Assembly (NCBI GenBank): GCA_001792895.1
Contig: MARA01000001.1
Coordinates: forward strand, 992,001-1,056,000
From: Lentinus brumalis
Lineage: Eukaryota; Basidiomycota; Agaricomycetes; Polyporales; Polyporaceae
Reading direction: 5' to 3'
Length of the DNA stretch: 64,000 nt
The position numbers and the translations under genes were made by a program. The notes below the pieces were generated by a model. That model saw only the letters and a list, made by a program, of their open reading frames with translations. It was not told the DNA's origin and did not search any database. Numbering within the stretch: position 1 is the first letter of the stretch; every line of letters begins with the position of its first letter. Below, piece after piece: positions 50,325 through 62,679 of the stretch.

Positions 50325-52333
50325 TCTGTACCTGTTATCGTTGTCGTGTATATTCTATCGTTTTCCTAGTTCCCAGCACGATGATGGTGCTGGGCCTACC
50401 TCAAGACCAAGGCGAGGCCGGACGAGATGAGCGACGATAGCCAACCCGCTGTGCACGTGGGCTGTTCGGCTGTAGGTCAGCACAAGAAGGCTCCTTTTCC
50501 CATCGATGAGCGCGACCTGTCGTCACTCTCGTGAGGCCCTTCTTACGTTTCACGCTAGCCAACGCTGACCCGGTGCTCAAGGTGCTGGCAGTTTGGAGCT
50601 ACAATAGCCGTGCTCGCTATTGTTCGGTGACCTCGAGGCTCGACGCGAGGCAGGCGACGCAGTTCCCCGCACGGCGATCACATCTCCGGATACTACGCGA
50701 ACGCTGGAGAAGAGAGCACGGAGTTGGGATCGATGCGCACCGCATCTTCGGAGGGCGGGCGTCGGTCGGGCAGATCGCGGTCACAGATTGACTCGTTGAG
50801 TGAAGCATACTCGCAGAATCTTCGAAGGGTGGTAAGCGAGGGGGTCTGTGTCTTCGCGGTTCTGCTACGCGACGGCCTGCGCTGTTGTCAATATCGACGT
50901 GTCTGCACAAGTAAATGGTCATATGTACAGGCGGCCGCGCGAGAGCGTACAAACTCCGGTTCGACATACTGGATGCCTTCTGGCGCTGCGATCTAGCCAT
51001 ACGTCGACGAGCACATAGCGAAAGATCCAATGGCGTGCAATGCACGAGATGGTCGGTTCCTCGCCATGGCGTTTCCGACGAAGTGTGCGCTGAGTACTAG
51101 TACAACAAGAGCGTCGCGATGTCGACCAGGGAACCCCATGAACAAGGTGTACAGACACCGGTGGCGTGCACAAGACATGCATGGATGCGCGGGTGTCTGT
51201 GGCATGCATATGGCCGAATGTCTGTGAGACTACGCCCGCTGTGTGATGGTGGCGCGTCCCGGGGACAGCGATGCATGGAGTTACTCGGCTTAGAATCGAA
51301 CATATACCATGACTGTGGCTCTCGCACCCATCCCCGTCCTTGCCTCCTCGTTCTCTCTTCTCTCGTGTGCTTCCTCTCGCTGCTTGTATGCGCTCCGCCT
51401 CCCGGAGGGCGGGGTTGCCTCTGGTTGCCTCGTCATCGATATCCTCCCAAGGACCGCCAATATCCCCTCAAGTCGCGGTGGCGTTGTCTTGCGCAGCTAG
51501 TGAGCGTCGGCGGGTAACCAGTGCGGGTGGAGTGGTCAGGATGGAACGTGTAGAAGCGCGTCCGCAGGTAGGTTATGCGATACTGCGTGAAAATTTTTTC
51601 ACCGCCCACTACCACTCGCGGACGTGCGGCAGCACTGTCTCCTCCTCCACATGGTGCTGTCGCATTCTGTCGATGGAAATGTTCAATGCTGGCACAACGC
51701 GTTGATATGCGGGTATCCACGTCCGCCTTGACCTGCAAGCAGGGTCGCCGTGGCGCGTCCTAGGTTTTCGGCGCGAACACGCGCATATAGCCACTGCATA
51801 CACGGTGAAGAATGGCCTGGTACGTCCTCTTCACTCTGCTGCGCTCACAAGCCCCTCTCGCCTAGGCCATAGCTCGAACCCTGCAAGCTCCGCAAACTTC
51901 TACTGTACGTTCTGGCGAATTCCTATCATGATGACTGTACCGACATCAACACGACGTGGCTAGTCGAGGCGTCGGTGTCTCCGTCAGGGCGAAGTGCGCC
52001 GTCGCCGCAAGTCTGGGCGCGCTCGCTGCTCCCGCGTCCGGCGGCCCGCCTCGAGTGCGTTGGCAGCGATCGACGCGGTCACCGACGCGACGCGGTGGGG
52101 CACGCGTAATTAACGGAACCATCTTGCAGCGCCTATCTTGGGCGCGTGTGACGTGATTGGTTCCGCGCCGCATCACGAACGGACCTGCCCTGAAGCAGGA
52201 ACGTGGCTGGGCTTCTCGCGATGGGGGCGGTCATCACAGGACCGATTCGTCCTTGTAACCTCCCCCCATTGTCCTCGTACCCTACCGTCTCCCTCTCTAT
52301 TAACCACCGTCCTCTCCTTCAGCCTAGGCCAAT
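50325..52333. other. Intergenic region, about 2 kb, no gene seen
   Basis: Contains the RPT2 3' end and presumably the promoter and leader of the next gene. Near its right end the plus strand is pyrimidine-rich (CCTCGTACCCTACCGTCTCCC). Open frames on both strands are short and uninformative. Confidence 0.5.
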
Positions 52334-54062
52334 ATGCACGGGCGGCGTTCTGCAGCTGCGCCAGCCCTTTCCCTCGTCATGCCTCACTCTCGTCGGCGTT
52401 CGTCTATGCTATCGTCTGTCTCGGATCCCCACACTCCCCCGCCCCGCAACTCGCCCTTGCCAGTGTTTTCGCCCTCGGCGAACAGGAAGAGCTCGGACAG
52501 CTGGAACAGTTCTAACTACGATGCAGCAGACGACACCGAGTGGGAATGGACACCGGAGCAGACGCGTCTCTTGTCGAGGGTAAGTCCCTTTCGACGCGTC
52601 TCAGGGCGCGACATGCGTTGTTGGCCCTGTTGACGCGTCCCTGCTTCATCTCCTTCCGTTCTTCTCGCGTGCAATGGCTGACACATTGCGACAGACACTG
52701 GACGCACTTCCTTCTCACCTCCTCACTCCCTTCAACGGCCCCGTGCCCCCATCTGCAACCCTCGACAAGATCGCGAAGGGTGTCATGCAGGCCAAAGGTC
52801 CGGCCGGGTGGCCCCACTCTTTGCGCGCGACTAGAGCCAAGATCATAGAGCTGGCTCGTCTGCGCGTCAGGGAGGATACCGCTAGCGACACCATCGCTGA
52901 GGAGGAATCCACCGACCCCGACGTCCTCCAACAGACTACAAACACGAGGTACAAGCGACCTCTCCATAAACAGTCGAGTATGGACTTCATGCAACCCACC
53001 AAACTTGACCCCGCTGCAAAAGATACGATCGCGCGGTAAGCTCCAGCGTTTGTCGTGGTTCGAGTTCTCGGCTAACAATCGGACACAACCTACAGCTTGT
53101 CGCATCGCCTGCAGCATGCTGAACGTATGTTCCCCAATCCCGCCTATGCTCGCACCTCTCCCCGACTACGCACAAGTACACGGACGCTCGGATCTACCGC
53201 TAGTTCCACAACCCTAAATTCCCAGAGCTCGTGCGGCCCTGACTCTCGTATCCCTCGCCTTCGCCGGTCTCTTTCTTCTATCTCCAACTCCTCCGATTCT
53301 TACATTCAGCAGCCGGATGTAGACCCGCGCATGCAGCGCATCAAACGTGCCGAATCCTTCGCAGGTTCCGCCCTCTACCCCCCCGGTTCGCCGCTCAAAT
53401 GCGCTCCGTCTTTCGCACTCATGTCCAAACGAAGCTCGGACGCTATGAGCGTGGACTGCTCGAATCGTTCTGATGTTACCACGTCCGATGAAGAGGAGAA
53501 GCTGCGGACTAAGAAGGCTAAGAAGCCCCGCGTGAAGGCGGCCTCTCCCACTCCCACTTGTCCCGCTCCAACCTGCTTGTCCCCTCCGCCATCCTTCACA
53601 AAAGCCAAGCAGCTTCGCAAAACAAACAAACAACTCCCCAAGCCGCCGTCCTCTGGCGGCACCAAAGACACTTCGCATCGCTCGTCGAGGCCCAAAGCGA
53701 ATCTCCAGCGTAACCCCAGCATCCTTGGACCCGAACTTCCTTGTGCGTCCCCCGCACCTCGATCGGAGGCATCCCCTTGCAAGCCGCCTTCTCCCCGGTC
53801 GCCGAAGAAGACTCACGTCTGTCCTAACCCCGTTGAGTCGCTCCACAAGACCGCCGCCCGCTGGATGTCGGCGATGTCAGCGACCCCGTCCTCCCCGTCC
53901 TGCTCAGGCGATTTCATGTGTCGTCGCGGTTATCGTTCTTCTCTGAACCATGCTGGGGTTGGGAGGAAGATCTCGTTTGGAGACCTCGCCGCCCCTCAGG
54001 AAGAGGAGAACATCGCTCTCCGCGACGGCGAGAGCCTTGAAAGCGCCTTCCAGCTCCGGTAG
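52334..54062 (+). CDS. Disordered Ser/Pro/Lys-rich protein of unknown function
   Basis: Exons 52334-52579, 52695-53035, 53096-54062 (1,554 nt, 517 aa, no break). Starts MHGRRSAAAP; later ATGs are possible starts. A conserved-looking N-terminal module (DDTEWEWTPEQTRLLSRTLD, LPSHLLTPFNGPVPPS, LDKIAKGVM...GWPHSLRATRAKI) precedes long low-complexity sequence. That part has a basic KKAKKPRVK nuclear-localisation-like stretch, RIKRAESFAGSALYPPGSP and a final VGRKISFGDLA. No family named. Nuclear location and regulation by phosphorylation (several RxxS sites) are inference. Confidence 0.7.
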
Positions 54063-55239
54063 ATCTCTCCGTATGAATGGTACAGTTGCTCCCTTCACGC
54101 GCTATGCAAGGGAGCCATCCAAGACCCACCCCCATCCTCTTTTGTTGTTCAGACGCCATTCGGCGGCCACGACACGTCGCCGTAACACCTTCGTTATTCG
54201 TCAAGTATCAATCTCCTAGAGGTCCAACGCCTCCCGCTCAACGCTCCTTGTGTAACATCTCTTGCGATATCGCCCAGTGCGCTCGACGTTTGCGCCCTCC
54301 AGGTGTCCGCCCACACTCCTTCTCACATCTTCTCTGCTGCTGTCAACATGAACATCTCCTATCCCTTTCATCCTCCGTCGCACGGCCCTACGGCGGACTA
54401 TCGGACTTCCCGCACTCAACGCGGTGTATATACCAGCGAACGAAGCTGGTTGTGAAATGGTGTACTATATGCTGATCTCGCCGTCTCTGTACACTGAATC
54501 TGCTCACTGCCCATCTCTAACCCCACGCGCTAATGTCACACTTCGTGACCATAGCCTCAACGATTTCTTCGGCCTTCTCTATCCCCTCAACCATTTCTGT
54601 CCATAACATATCTATTCCCTCCGTTCACCTGCGCGCTCGTCCTGGGACCTGAGACATACGTTGAAGCCTGGGACGGCACGGCGTGCTAAGCCTACGTTTC
54701 TTGTACATGCGTTTGCTCCCTTCGTCTGCTGCGCATGCGCACATTGGGATACCTCTTCTGTACAGCTAAAAGCTCCATCTCCTGCTCATAGGGATCTTCG
54801 TGTATATGTACAACCTGCTTCAATCTCATTCGATCTACCGCGCTCGTCGCGGTGCTGTTGCATCTTTGAACTATACCGTGCAGATAGGCGGCATATGATG
54901 GATACAGTGGCATATTTGAATGAGGTGTTTCTTCGGAAGGGCATTCTTGAGCGAGCACCGGAACCTGAACCGAGCACTTCGAACGAGTGATCAACGTCGA
55001 CGCCGGAGCTTAAGTCGAAGCTGTAGTAATCAGAGACCAGACTGGGAACGGACGTCCGAGAACGCTTCATAGGACGAATAGCGCTACCGGTGCTATGACA
55101 CAGCGCGCAGGAACAGGTCTACACGAATCGCAGCGAGGCGGAAGAGGCCTACGGCAGTGGGTGATTCATCTAGCAGGAGTAGTTCAGTGCGAAGTGTGTT
55201 GGGTTTGGATACATGTGCCACACACCTCAATGCCTCGTC
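54063..55239. other. Intergenic region
   Basis: About 1.2 kb of 3' flanking sequence between convergent genes. A 109-codon open frame at 54661-54990 ends LNEVFLRKGILERAPEP but lacks splice context or similarity and is not called. Confidence 0.45.
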
Positions 55240-55626
55240 CTATGTTGATGCTGCCGTGCCGTCCGCCTTTTCCCTCCGCTCAGCAATTTCCGCACGCTTG
55301 GTTGCGAGCAGCACCGCTGCACGCTGGTCCCAGTGGTATGCCCAGTAGCCGGCGAAGCCGAAGGTGCCCATGGCGATGGCGTGGCCCATGGGATCTACAA
55401 GTTCATTCGTTCCAAGATGAGATGCAGGAACGACGGTTGAGTTTGCGGATGGTGTTGGCCGGGCAGGGATGAGGGATGATGTAGGAGGTTAGGTCAGTCG
55501 GCAGAACACGGATCGGACGACTGAGGACGCACTCTCGAAGAGGGGGCGCTTCTGGATGCCTAGCTGGCCGACGCGCGCGGCGAGCCCGAAAAGGGAGAAC
55601 CCGACGATGTTCGAGAGGAGAGACAT
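55240..55626 (-). CDS. Small mitochondrial inner-membrane protein, resembling fungal complex I 14-kDa (NUXM) subunit
   Basis: Exons 55533-55626 and 55240-55394 (249 nt, 82 aa). MSLLSNIVGFSLFGLAARVG, LGIQKRPLFENPMGHAIAMG, FGFAGYWAYHWD, then a charged helix LLATKRAEIAERREK. The two short hydrophobic segments and the (R/K)PLFENP linker recall small fungal accessory subunits of NADH:ubiquinone oxidoreductase; the name is from memory and uncertain. The 138-nt intron is long for this locus. Divergent from the TPR gene with 239 bp between starts. Confidence 0.7.
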
Positions 55627-55865
55627 GGCGGCGGAGGTGGAGGTCGTTGAACAGCAGCAGTTCGAGGCTTTCCGTGAGATTTTGGCGCATAAGCTTGGGT
55701 TTATGCGCATGTAAGTCCGGATATGGGCATACTCACGCGATAAGATCACATACGCGCCGCACGCGTACAGGTACATCGCACCCCTCGGAGTATCTTGAGC
55801 ATCTTGTACTAGTACACCTACCTGGATCCCCTACTTCACCACTAGAACACCGTCGCGCGCGAAAG

Positions 55866-56907
55866 ATGTCCGAGGCTGAACAGGCTGCGTCTTCTTCTAC
55901 CCCAGGTCTCGCTGCGGGAGGCGACATAGCCGAGAAGTTCAGGGTGGCGAACGAGAAGAAGGCTGCGGGCGATGAGGCGTTCAAGAAGGGCGATGTCGGT
56001 GCAGGTGAGTGCGCATTGACGGCGATGAGCTGTGATGTCGGCTTATGATGTCGCATTGCATAGCTCTCGCTCAGTACCATACTGTGAGTCCTGGGTAGTC
56101 GTTCGTACTCGGGCATGTGAGCTCACGCCACCGTGTGGCGGCATAGGCTCTCCTGTACTTGAAGGGTCTCGACAAGTATGTGGCTTGATTATTGAGGATA
56201 TAGACTGAGAGTACTCACGATACACGTATAGGAACGCGACACAGCGTGCTCTCGGGCAGCCCGTCCCTCAGCCACCACCGATCGAGCAGGCCAGCCAGTC
56301 GGCCGAAGAGAAGCAGAAGACTGAGGTCCGTATTTCGAGACTATGATCAAGGACGCGATCGATATCGACGAATCGTCTTCCTATGTTCTAGGTGGATTTG
56401 CTTTCGGAGAAGATCTACGCGAACATGTCGCAGTGCCATCTCAAGAGGGGGAACTGGAAGCGGGCGGGAGAAACTGCAGATGAGGTACGTTCTATGCTGC
56501 TGCTGGTATCTTCCTTAGGTCATGCATGACTGTCGCATGCCACAGGCTCTCCGCTTGAACCCGAAGAACTACAAGGCCATGTTCCGCAAGGCGAAGGCCT
56601 TCAAGGAGCAGGGATACTTCGAGAAGGCCGAGAAGCTCCTTGACGAGATCATCAAGGATGGTGAAGAGACTGGTAAGACTCTACACTGTGGTGTCTGCCT
56701 CAGCGTCGTTTTGACGCATTTGAACAGACAAAGCCGCTGCCGAGGCAGAGTTGGCAGACGTGAAGAAGCGCGACAAAGAGGTCACCGCGCAACATAATCA
56801 GAAGATGAAGGGTCCGTCTTGTCTTAGCACGCTAACCTCACCAACTTAGCTGAACGCGCCTTCTAGGATTCTTGAACAAGGAGAAGGTCGACTTGGCCAA
56901 GGACTAG
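55866..56907 (+). CDS. TPR-domain protein
   Basis: Eight exons: 55866-56004, 56064-56083, 56147-56175, 56232-56325, 56392-56484, 56546-56672, 56728-56811, 56867-56907 (627 nt, 208 aa). Tetratricopeptide pattern: EKKAAGDEAFKKGDVGAALAQYH, VDLLSEKIYANMSQCHLKRGNW, ALRLNPKNYKAMFRKAKAF. A charged coiled-coil-like helix (AEAELADVKKRDKEV) and a GFLNKEK tail follow. The arrangement is like the TPR part of FKBP/TTC9-type co-chaperones without the isomerase domain. Two exons of 20 and 29 nt are unusually small. Binding of Hsp70/Hsp90-type C-termini is possible but not shown. Confidence 0.85.
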
Positions 56908-57238
56908 AAGGATCAGTCCGTAAGAACTGGGTGAACTGTCTCTATTTCGTTGGTCTTCCGTTGTGTATCAAAGTGCTGTCTTCTCTGCTGTACAATCATT
57001 GTCTCATCCCATGTACCATCGTTCCATCGTATTCTTTGCTCTTCCGTCTTGTCCGTGTACCCACAATCGATGTCCTCACGCCTTCCGAGACCTGTGCACT
57101 CAGATAGAAGCCGACGCGTGACAAGAGGCACGTGGGCGCGTACAGGACGCGACCCACTGTGACGCCAGGGCGCTCGTCCCTTGTGTCTTGACCACCGTCC
57201 CAACCGTCTCCCGACAACCCTTGCGTACGGATATCACT
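56908..57238. other. Spacer between the TPR gene and TERT
   Basis: 331 bp in tandem orientation; no gene or clear core promoter element seen. Confidence 0.45.
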
Positions 57239-60200
57239 ATGACTGGCAACGGACATACATCTACTTATGGCGTTGCAGTCTCTGTGCTGCATTCATACTT
57301 TCCCGTCGTTGCTACTTTGCGAGACTATCTGCAGACCACGCTCGATGATCACGGACAGTGCCTACACACAGTTAATGACTCTAACACGCCACGATTCGAA
57401 GCTCTTCTCGATACCAGTTATGTTGCTTCCAGTGTGCGTTTTGACGACGCGAAGCGTTTTACGCCCATGCCTCCAATGTGCCATATGCGGGACGTGAGTA
57501 GTGGTGGTTTAGCATCCGCCCCAGACCTGGCTGATATCTCCCCCAGGTTATAGACAGGGCACAGGAGAGGCTCTTTCTCAGGGCGAAGGGAGGACGGCCT
57601 ACAAATATTATAACAGCCGGATATCGGAAAGCAAGTGAACAAGATTCTAGGAGTAGGTTCGGCGCGACACGGGTGCCCCTCACCAACTATTTCGTCAATA
57701 CCATGATTACCGCTCTCCAGGCAGCCGAATGGGAAAGTCTGCTTCAAAGGTGATTCGGTCCGTTCTACGTCTTGCGCGATCGAAACACTGAGCGATTATG
57801 TAGAGTAGGCGAATCTGCCACCTTCCACTTACTCACGGAGACATGCGTATTCTTCGCCCTGCCCAACGGTTGCCTCTGTCAAATGACGGGGACCCGATCG
57901 TACACCTCAAACCGCCCTGCTCATACACAGCAACGTCCCGGGATACTGGGGCCCGAGGGATCAAGAGACGTTGTGTCAAAGGGTATTGCGAGGACAGACC
58001 TGCCAAGCGGCTCAAGCGCACAGACACCGTCGACGTCGGACATGGATCCAGTATTCCCAGTAGAATTCCTGAGCGGTTTGTCGTCTCATGGAATTATGTT
58101 GATAGGTGTTGACTTCCAGCTAGTATCACGCCGGCGGATGTCGCATTCGTTCGGACGCGCATGTTCTACTCGCGCCCGTCGTTCGTGCCGCATACTAAGA
58201 AGATGGCCGTTGGGCTGCCAGCGAAACGTAAGCTTGTAACCTCGTGTTAGGCAGATGAGGGACTCACCATCATGGAACAGACCTGCTGAATCGTATCTAT
58301 CCCTCATGGCTTTCCAGTGCTCAATCGACCGACGACCCGGACTCCCGCCAACAGATGGAGCATGCCAGGCATCTGGCGAAGTACGTGTTCCCGAGGCAAT
58401 ATGGACTCGAGAACGCATTCAGTACTTCATCAGGACCTAGCTACGGTCCCTTCCGGTTCCCAGCCTACATGGATAGGGAACAAGAGATCAAGGTTCGCCG
58501 TCGGCACATCGTGGTCTGCTCGATCGTGACTGAGACATCGTGTGTAGAATCGTGGCCCGTGCAAGACGCCGAAGCGTCTGAAGCATGTACTCGATATACT
58601 GGAAAAACTGATATGGAGGCACCGAAAGTGCAGATATCAGCTGCTACTGGACCTTGCTTGTCCCTCCAAGGTAACGTTACCCTCAATTCCAGCGGAAGCG
58701 TTCCTGACGCAAATTATCCAGCTTGCTCAGAGCAGTGAAAGTGCCTCCCAGTTGGATGCCAGTGTCATCCTGGTGCGTGCGAAGCGGCTGTGGTGTCCAC
58801 GGCCTGTGAGAGCTGACGCACTGAGTAGGAGATGATGTCGGAATCGTCCATACAACTCCAAACTCAAGCGACTGCGGTAGACACCAGTGTATCTCTTGAT
58901 TCTTCGGGGCGACCCATCAACTTCCATGTGTCTTCCCAAGCTAGGCGGCAGACGAAGTACAAGCCTCGCTTCGCTGAGTTCTCATATAACACTTGGGACG
59001 TTAGTGCTCACCATTCCACTGGACTCATGGGTACTTCATGCTCACCTGTGCGTTCTGATACGGCAGGTTTGCCGATACGCTCTCTTGGCGACCAAAGCAG
59101 TCATCCCCATGGATTTCTGGGGCAGCAAGTACAACTTCCAGATGGTTATGCAGCGTATGCCCGGTTCCCTCCGCCCATGTGATAAGCCATGCGCTAAGCT
59201 ACGCACTCTCAGATGTGAAGCACATGGTGTCGGCCCGTCGCTACGAAACGCTCACTGTGCATCATGTCCTACAGAGTTTTCGGACGTCTGATTGCGAATG
59301 GCTCATGCCCTCCAAACCGCAATGTAGAGTTTCGGAGACAGATGCCCTTAAACGGCGCGAGCTACTGGAGGAGTTCATGTTTTGGTACTTCGATTCCTTC
59401 CTCATTCCGCTTTTGAAGGTGACTACATGCGAGTTATCTGAGCGGGATGCTTGCTAATGCACAGCGACAGACGACGTTCTACATCACAGAATCTTCTGCC
59501 TTTCGAAACAGAGTGCTCTACTTCAGACATGATGACTGGAGCACACTATGCGCGCCGCTCGTCGAGAAGCTCAGCAGTGACACTTTCCAGAAAATCGAGC
59601 AGGTGCGTGTTGGTGATACATCACAGCGGGAAAGTGTTGAAGCTTACCATTCGAGCAGCATGAGGCACAGGAAATCTTGAGGCAACGACGACTTGGTTTC
59701 TCTTTCGTGAGACTCCTACCGAAGGAAACCGGAGTGCGGCCGATTGTCAATTTGCGAAGGCGTGTGGATAGGGTACGCCCGCCTCCTGGTTCGGGGTCAA
59801 AATGAGGTTTTCTGCTAACGAGGTCTCGGATCAAGGCGACGTACAAGCCAGCCCAGTCGATCAACCAGATTCTCCAGGCCGCATTCCAGATCCTGACCTA
59901 CGAGAAGGTGTGCTTGAGAGCTGAGCTTCGAATGGATCTCGTGTCGCTCATGGAGCTTTCTCATCGTACAGGATCGTCAAGCAGAACGTCTCGGCGCGTC
60001 TGTCTTTGGACCCAACGAAATCTACGCGAAATTGAAGGCATTCAAGTCGCGGTTAACTGGCGGCAAACCATCTGTAAAGCTGTGAGTGCCACCCCGCTCC
60101 ATCGCGAAGAGCCCATCTCAAGCGCAGATAGGCCGAAACTGTACTTCGTCAAGGTAGACGTTCAGGCATGCTTCGATACCATAGAGCAGACGAAGCTCCT

Positions 60201-61955
60201 TGGAATTTTGCGAGATCTGCTCTCCGAGGTATGAATCGCCACTCATCGTCAGTGATCTTCGATGCATGTTGACCATTTGCGGTGCGATAGGATGCATACA
60301 TGATCCAACGCTACGGCACCGTAAACAAGGCAGGGGAGAAGATTCAGCGCAGATATGTAAAGAAGGCCCTTCCTGAAGGTCAGTATCCCTGGAATCTTTG
60401 TTCGGAGCAACTTTGGGGCAACTGATGAATCCACGGATGCTACCTAGATGACCATCCGCACTTCCTCGCGCAAGCCGCACAATTGGCAGAGGTCCTGCGC
60501 AACACTGTCTTCGTCGACCAGGTATGGACAAACTCGGGTAACATGCTTTTTGCTACGGTATTCACTATTGCGCTCAGGTCGTCTATCCGTATTCTCGCAC
60601 GCAAGAAATAATTGCTCTGCTGGAAGAGCACATTACAGAGAATCTTGTGAAGATCGGCAATGGCTACTATCGCCAGGTAGTCGGTATTCCACAGGGCTCG
60701 GTGCTCTCAGCCATTCTGTGCTCGTTCTTCTACGGCGACCTCGAGAGGAGGGTGTACAAGTTCACCGAGGATCTGGACTGCGTGCGTATCTCGCTGTGTA
60801 CTCGGGTACTCGCCAGTGACATGGCTGATCTCGACATTTGTACGCAGGTTCTCATGCGGCTCATCGATGACTGGTTGTTCATCACGGCAGATCGACAGAA
60901 GGCGGTGAAATTCTATGACATGGTGTCGGATGGTGAGCAAGTTCCGCGAGAGCCAGTCCACCGCGCTGACATTTTGGACCACAGGGCACCCAGAGTATGG
61001 TTGCTTCATAAGCAAGGACAAGAGCCTTGTGAATTTTGACCACCACTCCCTGCCAAATATCGTAGACCCTCGCTCGAAAGGTGCGCGCGAGTCCAGCCTG
61101 GTAATATCAGATGGCTAATCTTCCCTAGTCTTCCCGTGGTGCGGATACTCGATCAACATGAAGGACCTCTCCGTCACTACGGACTACACACGGTATAACT
61201 CGACATGTCAGCCCCAAGAATTCTCATGTTCCTCGCGCCGTCTCTAATTATTTTGCGACGCAGACTTGCAGGACTCTTTGACGGTCGAGTTCGGCCGCCG
61301 GCCAGGAGCAGCGTTCGCGCACAAGATGATGCAGTAAGTATGAACGTTTCCCGCTATCACGGGGCCCAGGCTGAACCACCCTGTAGACTGGCGAAGTCGA
61401 AGAGCCATATCATCTACAACGACGTGGAGCTGAACTCCAAAGACGCGATATATCTGAATCTATACCAGAACTACGCCGTACTCGCGATGAAGATGCATTA
61501 CTACCTGCGTGAGTGGGGCCTCGACCTCTCGAAGAGCCATGCGTTCGTCATGAGTAGGTCTCTCCAACTCCTGCATGGACATGTGAAAGCTCATGCATGC
61601 GCGAACAGAAACGATTCGGCAGACCATCCGCTTCTCCTACTCATCCGCATGCACCAAGTCCAACCACAAACTAGCCCGCACCCATAGCGCACGGCTAGTG
61701 GTCCAGCAGTCGGAAGCGACCTGGTAAGTAATGTTCACTGGGGTGTCGGAAAGCTCGACGCTCAACGATCCGACTGCGCGCAGGCTTGGGGTTCATGCTT
61801 TCCACACGGCGCTCTCTCGCAAGCCGCAGGCATACACGGGGATCCTGAAGACCCTGCGTTTTGAGCTTGGGCTGCCGAAGTATCGCCGCTACGAGAAACG
61901 TTTTCGAGGTGTCATCTCGGAGGGTCTCTCGACGCTCACGTTGCTGTCTTTCTGA
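57239..61955 (+). CDS. TERT: Telomerase reverse transcriptase (one frame break)
   Basis: Start ATG at 57239 (MTGNGHTSTYG), stop 61953-61955, with about twenty short introns. Recognisable TERT blocks in order: GCLCQMTG..PIVHLKPP (57.87-57.92 kb), RTRMFYSRPSFVPHTKK (58.15), the CP motif KYVFPRQYGLENAF (58.38), TKAVIPMDFWGSKYNFQ (59.09), the T motif FDSFLIPLLKTTFYITESSAF (59.39-59.52), RT motif 1/2 FSFVRLLPKETGVRPIVNLRRR (59.70-59.76), motif A FVKVDVQACFDT (60.15), motif B' QVVGIPQGSVLSA (60.68), motif C LIDDWLFIT with the Asp pair at 60866-60871, YGCFISKDKSLVN, and motif E WCGYSI (61.14). A full C-terminal extension follows. A GGGG at 57888-57891 needs one more G to read QMTGDPIVH. Around 58076-58123 either a 48-nt intron or an in-frame TGA is present. 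Copies telomere repeats from the telomerase RNA. Confidence 0.93.
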
Positions 61956-62679
61956 ATGGGTCCGCCGCTGAGTCCATAGCCTGGGGGTGGACATCAATCA
62001 GTGCATGTCGAAGTTATGATCGCCAGAAAGTCTAATGTTTGCACACGGCTGGGAGTATGACACCAACCATGAAGTGCTGGTCAGCCATTCCGGCTGGAAG
62101 CTCATCTTGCGCGTTCGGACTCGCCACGGTCCCGACATCCGGAGCAGCAATTCAACAAACAACACAATTAGTCCAGGAGGCGTGCATACATGAGATATAC
62201 CACTGATACAGATCCTGTGGGGAGCGCGAGTCGAGGGAGGCTGAGGAGAGAGAGGGGAAACCGATACCAGATATAATAATCACTAAACAATTCAAAGGAG
62301 GACACGCTGGGGAAAACTCGAAAAGAACAGAAGAGAGAGAAAAAGTCGCAGAAAGTGGAAGACGGATGGATGATTCTCGTACAACCCGGGCGCGCGGGGA
62401 CCAACTCTTGTGTGCAAGAACAGAGGTATCATGAAGAGTGTGTGACAGCAGCGCGAGACCGGGAGGCAATATCGATACTGATACGGGAGGGGGACGGGAG
62501 AGCGCAGGAGAGGGTGAATCAAGAGAGCTGGTATGTATGCAGAGAGGAGAGACAAGGAGCGACGTCAAATGATCGTGTAGGTGTGGTGGGGTAGCACGAG
62601 GAGAGACCGAAGGAGCGTGGGCATTGATCGTAGACACAGACGTGGGAGACAGACACAGGAAGAGAGAGAGAGGCGGCGT
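61956..62679. other. Convergent intergenic, purine-rich stretch
   Basis: Between TERT and the RasGAP-like gene. From about 62210 to 62670 the plus strand is GA-rich (GAGAGAGAGG repeats), meaning a CT-rich 3' region for the minus-strand gene. No gene seen. Confidence 0.5.

Noticed and set aside
62210..62670. GA-rich stretch as a transposon or CRISPR-like array
   Set aside because: No regular repeat-spacer unit or boundaries; simple purine-rich 3' flank.
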